A DNA stretch of 64,000 nucleotides from Enhygromyxa salina. GTDB lineage: Bacteria; Myxococcota_A; Polyangia; Nannocystales; Nannocystaceae. Below, in pieces: positions 61,922 to 64,000 of the stretch. The number at the start of each line of letters is the position of its first letter. The first letter of the stretch is position 1. The DNA lies in assembly GCF_000737335.2 (NCBI RefSeq), contig NZ_JMCC02000018.1, positions 43,373 through 107,372 on the forward strand. Direction: 5' to 3'. A program made the translations under genes and the position numbers. Below the pieces are notes generated by a model. The model had not been told where the DNA came from. It did no database searches and saw nothing but the letters and a program-made list of their open reading frames with translations.

Positions 61922-64000
61922 ATGGCGACCCAAGATATCTCCCGTTTTCTTCTGCAACCGAAGAAGCACTACTCGAGCGTGCACCTGCAGCAAGGCCGCG
62001 TCATCGTTGACAGCGACTGGAACGAGCGCGCTGGGATCGTGGCCGAAGACTTTCGGCAGTCCGTGCTCGATATTGCTTGCTCGAAGGGCACGCCCAATGA
62101 TGGCTTTCGCCTCACGACAGACGGCGCTAGCGTGAGCGTTGCGATGCCGCTGGTAGCGAACCACCTGACCTACGACTTTCAGGTTGGGGATGGCAGCTAC
62201 TACATTGGCGGGCTGCGTCTTGCGGTTGATCTCAACGCAGGATATGAGACGTTTCTGGGCCAGACCGACTGGCTGCAGGTAGACAGCCTCACCGCCAACA
62301 TGCCCGATGAATTCGGCGAAGCCGACCGTGTCGATCTCGTGTACGTCTACGCGTGGGAGCAGCCGGTGACCGCGATCGAAGACAGCGAGCTACGCGAGGT
62401 CGCCCTTGGTGGCCGCGATACCTCGGTGCGGATCAAGCGAATGCGCCGGTTCATGGTCAGGCCAGATGTGGGTAGCGCGGATTGTGACGTCGCGTTCCCG
62501 TTGCTGATCACGGATCTGGAGGACGGTGGCAAGGCAAGCTATGACGCGGCCACAGGGGAACTGCGCAGCAGCGCCCTACTCACGGTAACCACGAACAGCT
62601 CGAGCGACGACGAGGACCTGTGCGCCGATCCGGTCACGGCGGGCTACGTTGGCGCGCAGAACCAGACCATTCGGGTCGAGCTGCGCGACGATGGCGACGT
62701 GAGCGGCTTTGTGTGGGGATTTGACAACGCGTCGCCGCTATATCGGGTGAAGGTGAATGGCGATCGCGTGACCGTGAGCTTCTTGACGGAGCCGGCCGAC
62801 GCGGCCGCGTTGCCGCGCGCTGGGCAGGTCGTGGAGATCTTGCAGTGGGGCGCGAAGCTCCCCAACGACGAGAAAGTGGCGGAGGCCGAGGGCTTCTTGA
62901 CCACGGTGGCGACGAGCTACGACCCGCAGACCAAGGAGCTGACGCTGAGCGATCAGATCACCGATGGCTGGTTGGAGTGGTTGGCCGAGCACGAGGTGCA
63001 CTGGAGCGACCGCGACGCGATTGGTGAGCAGGACTATCTGTACCTGCGCGTGTGGGATCGCGGCGGGGACGTCACCAGTACGCCGATCATCGAATGTGGC
63101 GTTGATGACCCGCAGCCGCTTGGAAACATTGGACTCACGGTCACGCTGAACGCGGTGGGCAAGCCGGGCGACTACTGGATCATCGCTGCGCGGCCCTCCA
63201 CCCCTGACGTGGTGACACCCTGGGATCTCGACGACACGGTCTCCGGCGGGGTCGCGCCCCATGGGCCGCGGCGCTTCTTTGCGCCCTTGGCCACAGTGTC
63301 TTGGGACACAGAGCCGGACCCGTCCGAGGCGACCGTTCACGACTGCCGCACGCGCTTGCGGCGGCTGTGCGAAGGGGGGTGTTGCACGGTCACCGTGGGT
63401 GACGGGAAGACCAGTCACGGGCAGGTGAGCTCCTTGCAGGACGCGGTGGACATGGTCCAAGCTGGCGGGAAGATCTGTATTCTGCCCGGGGAATACGAGG
63501 ACCACGCGAACCTCACGGGCTGTGCGAATGTGACGATCGAGGGCTGCGGGCCTCGAACGATTATCCGCAACCCAGCGCCGACCACCGACAATCTAGACTT
63601 CACGGTGTTCGAGCCACCCGTGTTCAAAATTGATGACTGTACCGGGGTTGTGATCAAGGATCTCACGATCATCGCGTACTCGTCCGTGGGCGTCGAGATC
63701 GTCGATGGTGAGGGCGCGGGCGAGTGCAAGCAGATCAGTCTCGAGAACCTGACGATCGTTGCCGACGGCAACTACTTTCAGAACGGGGCCGGTGTCACCA
63801 ACTGGCGGCTGCCCGCGCCCGCGATCACCGTGGCAGCCGCGACCGAGGTCGAGATTGTGAATTGCGACATCTCGAACAGCGGCGCGGTCGGCTTCAGCTA
63901 CTTGGTAGTGCTCGGCGGCGACACGATGAGCATGCGTGGCTGCTCGGTCACTGTGCCGGCGGATGCCGAGGCGGGTGGGGCACTCGGCGGCGTGAACATT
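61922..64000 (+). CDS. Large DUF6519 / beta-helix protein 2, cut by window edge
   Basis: Of this second paralogue, 693 codons are visible. The N-terminus QPKKHYSSVHLQQGRVIVDSDWNERA, the central APLATVSWD, and CCTVTVGDGKTSHGQVSSLQDAV match the first copy closely in order, then the beta-helix starts. The ATG at 61922 follows the previous stop by 25 bases. Divergence in the N-terminal domain (many substitutions) shows an old duplication. The stop lies beyond 64000. Confidence 0.85.
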   Translation, partial: MATQDISRFLLQPKKHYSSVHLQQGRVIVDSDWNERAGIVAEDFRQSVLDIACSKGTPNDGFRLTTDGASVSVAMPLVANHLTYDFQVGDGSYYIGGLRLAVDLNAGYETFLGQTDWLQVDSLTANMPDEFGEADRVDLVYVYAWEQPVTAIEDSELREVALGGRDTSVRIKRMRRFMVRPDVGSADCDVAFPLLITDLEDGGKASYDAATGELRSSALLTVTTNSSSDDEDLCADPVTAGYVGAQNQTIRVELRDDGDVSGFVWGFDNASPLYRVKVNGDRVTVSFLTEPADAAALPRAGQVVEILQWGAKLPNDEKVAEAEGFLTTVATSYDPQTKELTLSDQITDGWLEWLAEHEVHWSDRDAIGEQDYLYLRVWDRGGDVTSTPIIECGVDDPQPLGNIGLTVTLNAVGKPGDYWIIAARPSTPDVVTPWDLDDTVSGGVAPHGPRRFFAPLATVSWDTEPDPSEATVHDCRTRLRRLCEGGCCTVTVGDGKTSHGQVSSLQDAVDMVQAGGKICILPGEYEDHANLTGCANVTIEGCGPRTIIRNPAPTTDNLDFTVFEPPVFKIDDCTGVVIKDLTIIAYSSVGVEIVDGEGAGECKQISLENLTIVADGNYFQNGAGVTNWRLPAPAITVAAATEVEIVNCDISNSGAVGFSYLVVLGGDTMSMRGCSVTVPADAEAGGALGGVNI

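Noticed and set aside
36000..64000. Prophage interpretation of the contractile tail genes
   Set aside because: No capsid, portal, terminase, integrase or lysis genes are seen, while AAA+ ATPase, DUF4157 and DUF4255 genes indicate an eCIS. Sequence beyond 64000 could change this.

Overview
The window is chromosomal DNA from a high-GC bacterium, most likely a myxobacterium of the Nannocystineae (Nannocystis, Plesiocystis or Enhygromyxa type). The reasons are strongly GC-biased codon third positions, a cytoplasm-to-membrane Ser/Thr kinase with TPR repeats, many lipoproteins of unknown function (two with long Gly-Asp repeats), and a multidomain enzyme resembling ElbD, the Myxococcus ether-lipid enzyme. 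The genus is an inference; no rRNA gene is present to fix it.

Layout. 1-7 kb: on the minus strand lie gyrA (cut by the left edge), selB and a receptor-type Ser/Thr kinase gene, the last two probably co-transcribed. 7-15 kb: an orphan FHIPEP-family export-gate gene (FlhA/SctV type) faces a lipoprotein-like peroxiredoxin; then come minus-strand genes for an esterase, an S4 RNA-binding protein, a DUF3800 protein, a lipoprotein, a glycosyltransferase and a GNAT-like protein. 15-20.5 kb: a two-gene FAD-dependent sugar/alcohol dehydrogenase (Tat-exported small subunit plus GMC large subunit) converges on a solitary RND efflux pump gene. 20.5-25.4 kb: lipoproteins, including one with tandem retropepsin-like domains and a metzincin protease gene broken by a frameshift, followed by about 1.3 kb of mostly non-coding, repeat-containing DNA.

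25.4-34.5 kb is one plus-strand lipid operon: HAD-IB phosphatase, LarA-like protein, a 1,609-residue reductase/ligase/ACP/PlsC/SCP2 enzyme, an extended SDR, and a diacylglycerol-kinase-like lipid kinase. Several junctions overlap or are only a few bases long. The set looks like an ether-lipid (elb-type) pathway.

36-64 kb is the most notable region: an extracellular contractile injection system (eCIS, related to Afp/PVC particles). It opens with a DUF4157 protein and a LuxR-type regulator whose receiver domain has lost its phospho-acceptor site. It continues with sheath, tube, a zinc-ribbon tail protein, a Pro-rich protein, DUF4255 cap, AAA+ ATPase, tube initiator, LysM protein, gp27-like hub, gp5-like spike, PAAR-like tip, gp25 wedge, two baseplate-J proteins, a gpI-like protein with a beta-helix tail, and two very large tandem DUF6519/beta-helix proteins, the second cut by the right edge. 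A minus-strand lipoprotein gene sits between the two baseplate-J genes. The tape-measure gene and any further cargo are not in the window and may lie beyond position 64000. Other structural points are a 59-bp-armed inverted repeat just before the divergent eCIS promoter region, and several short tandem repeats.
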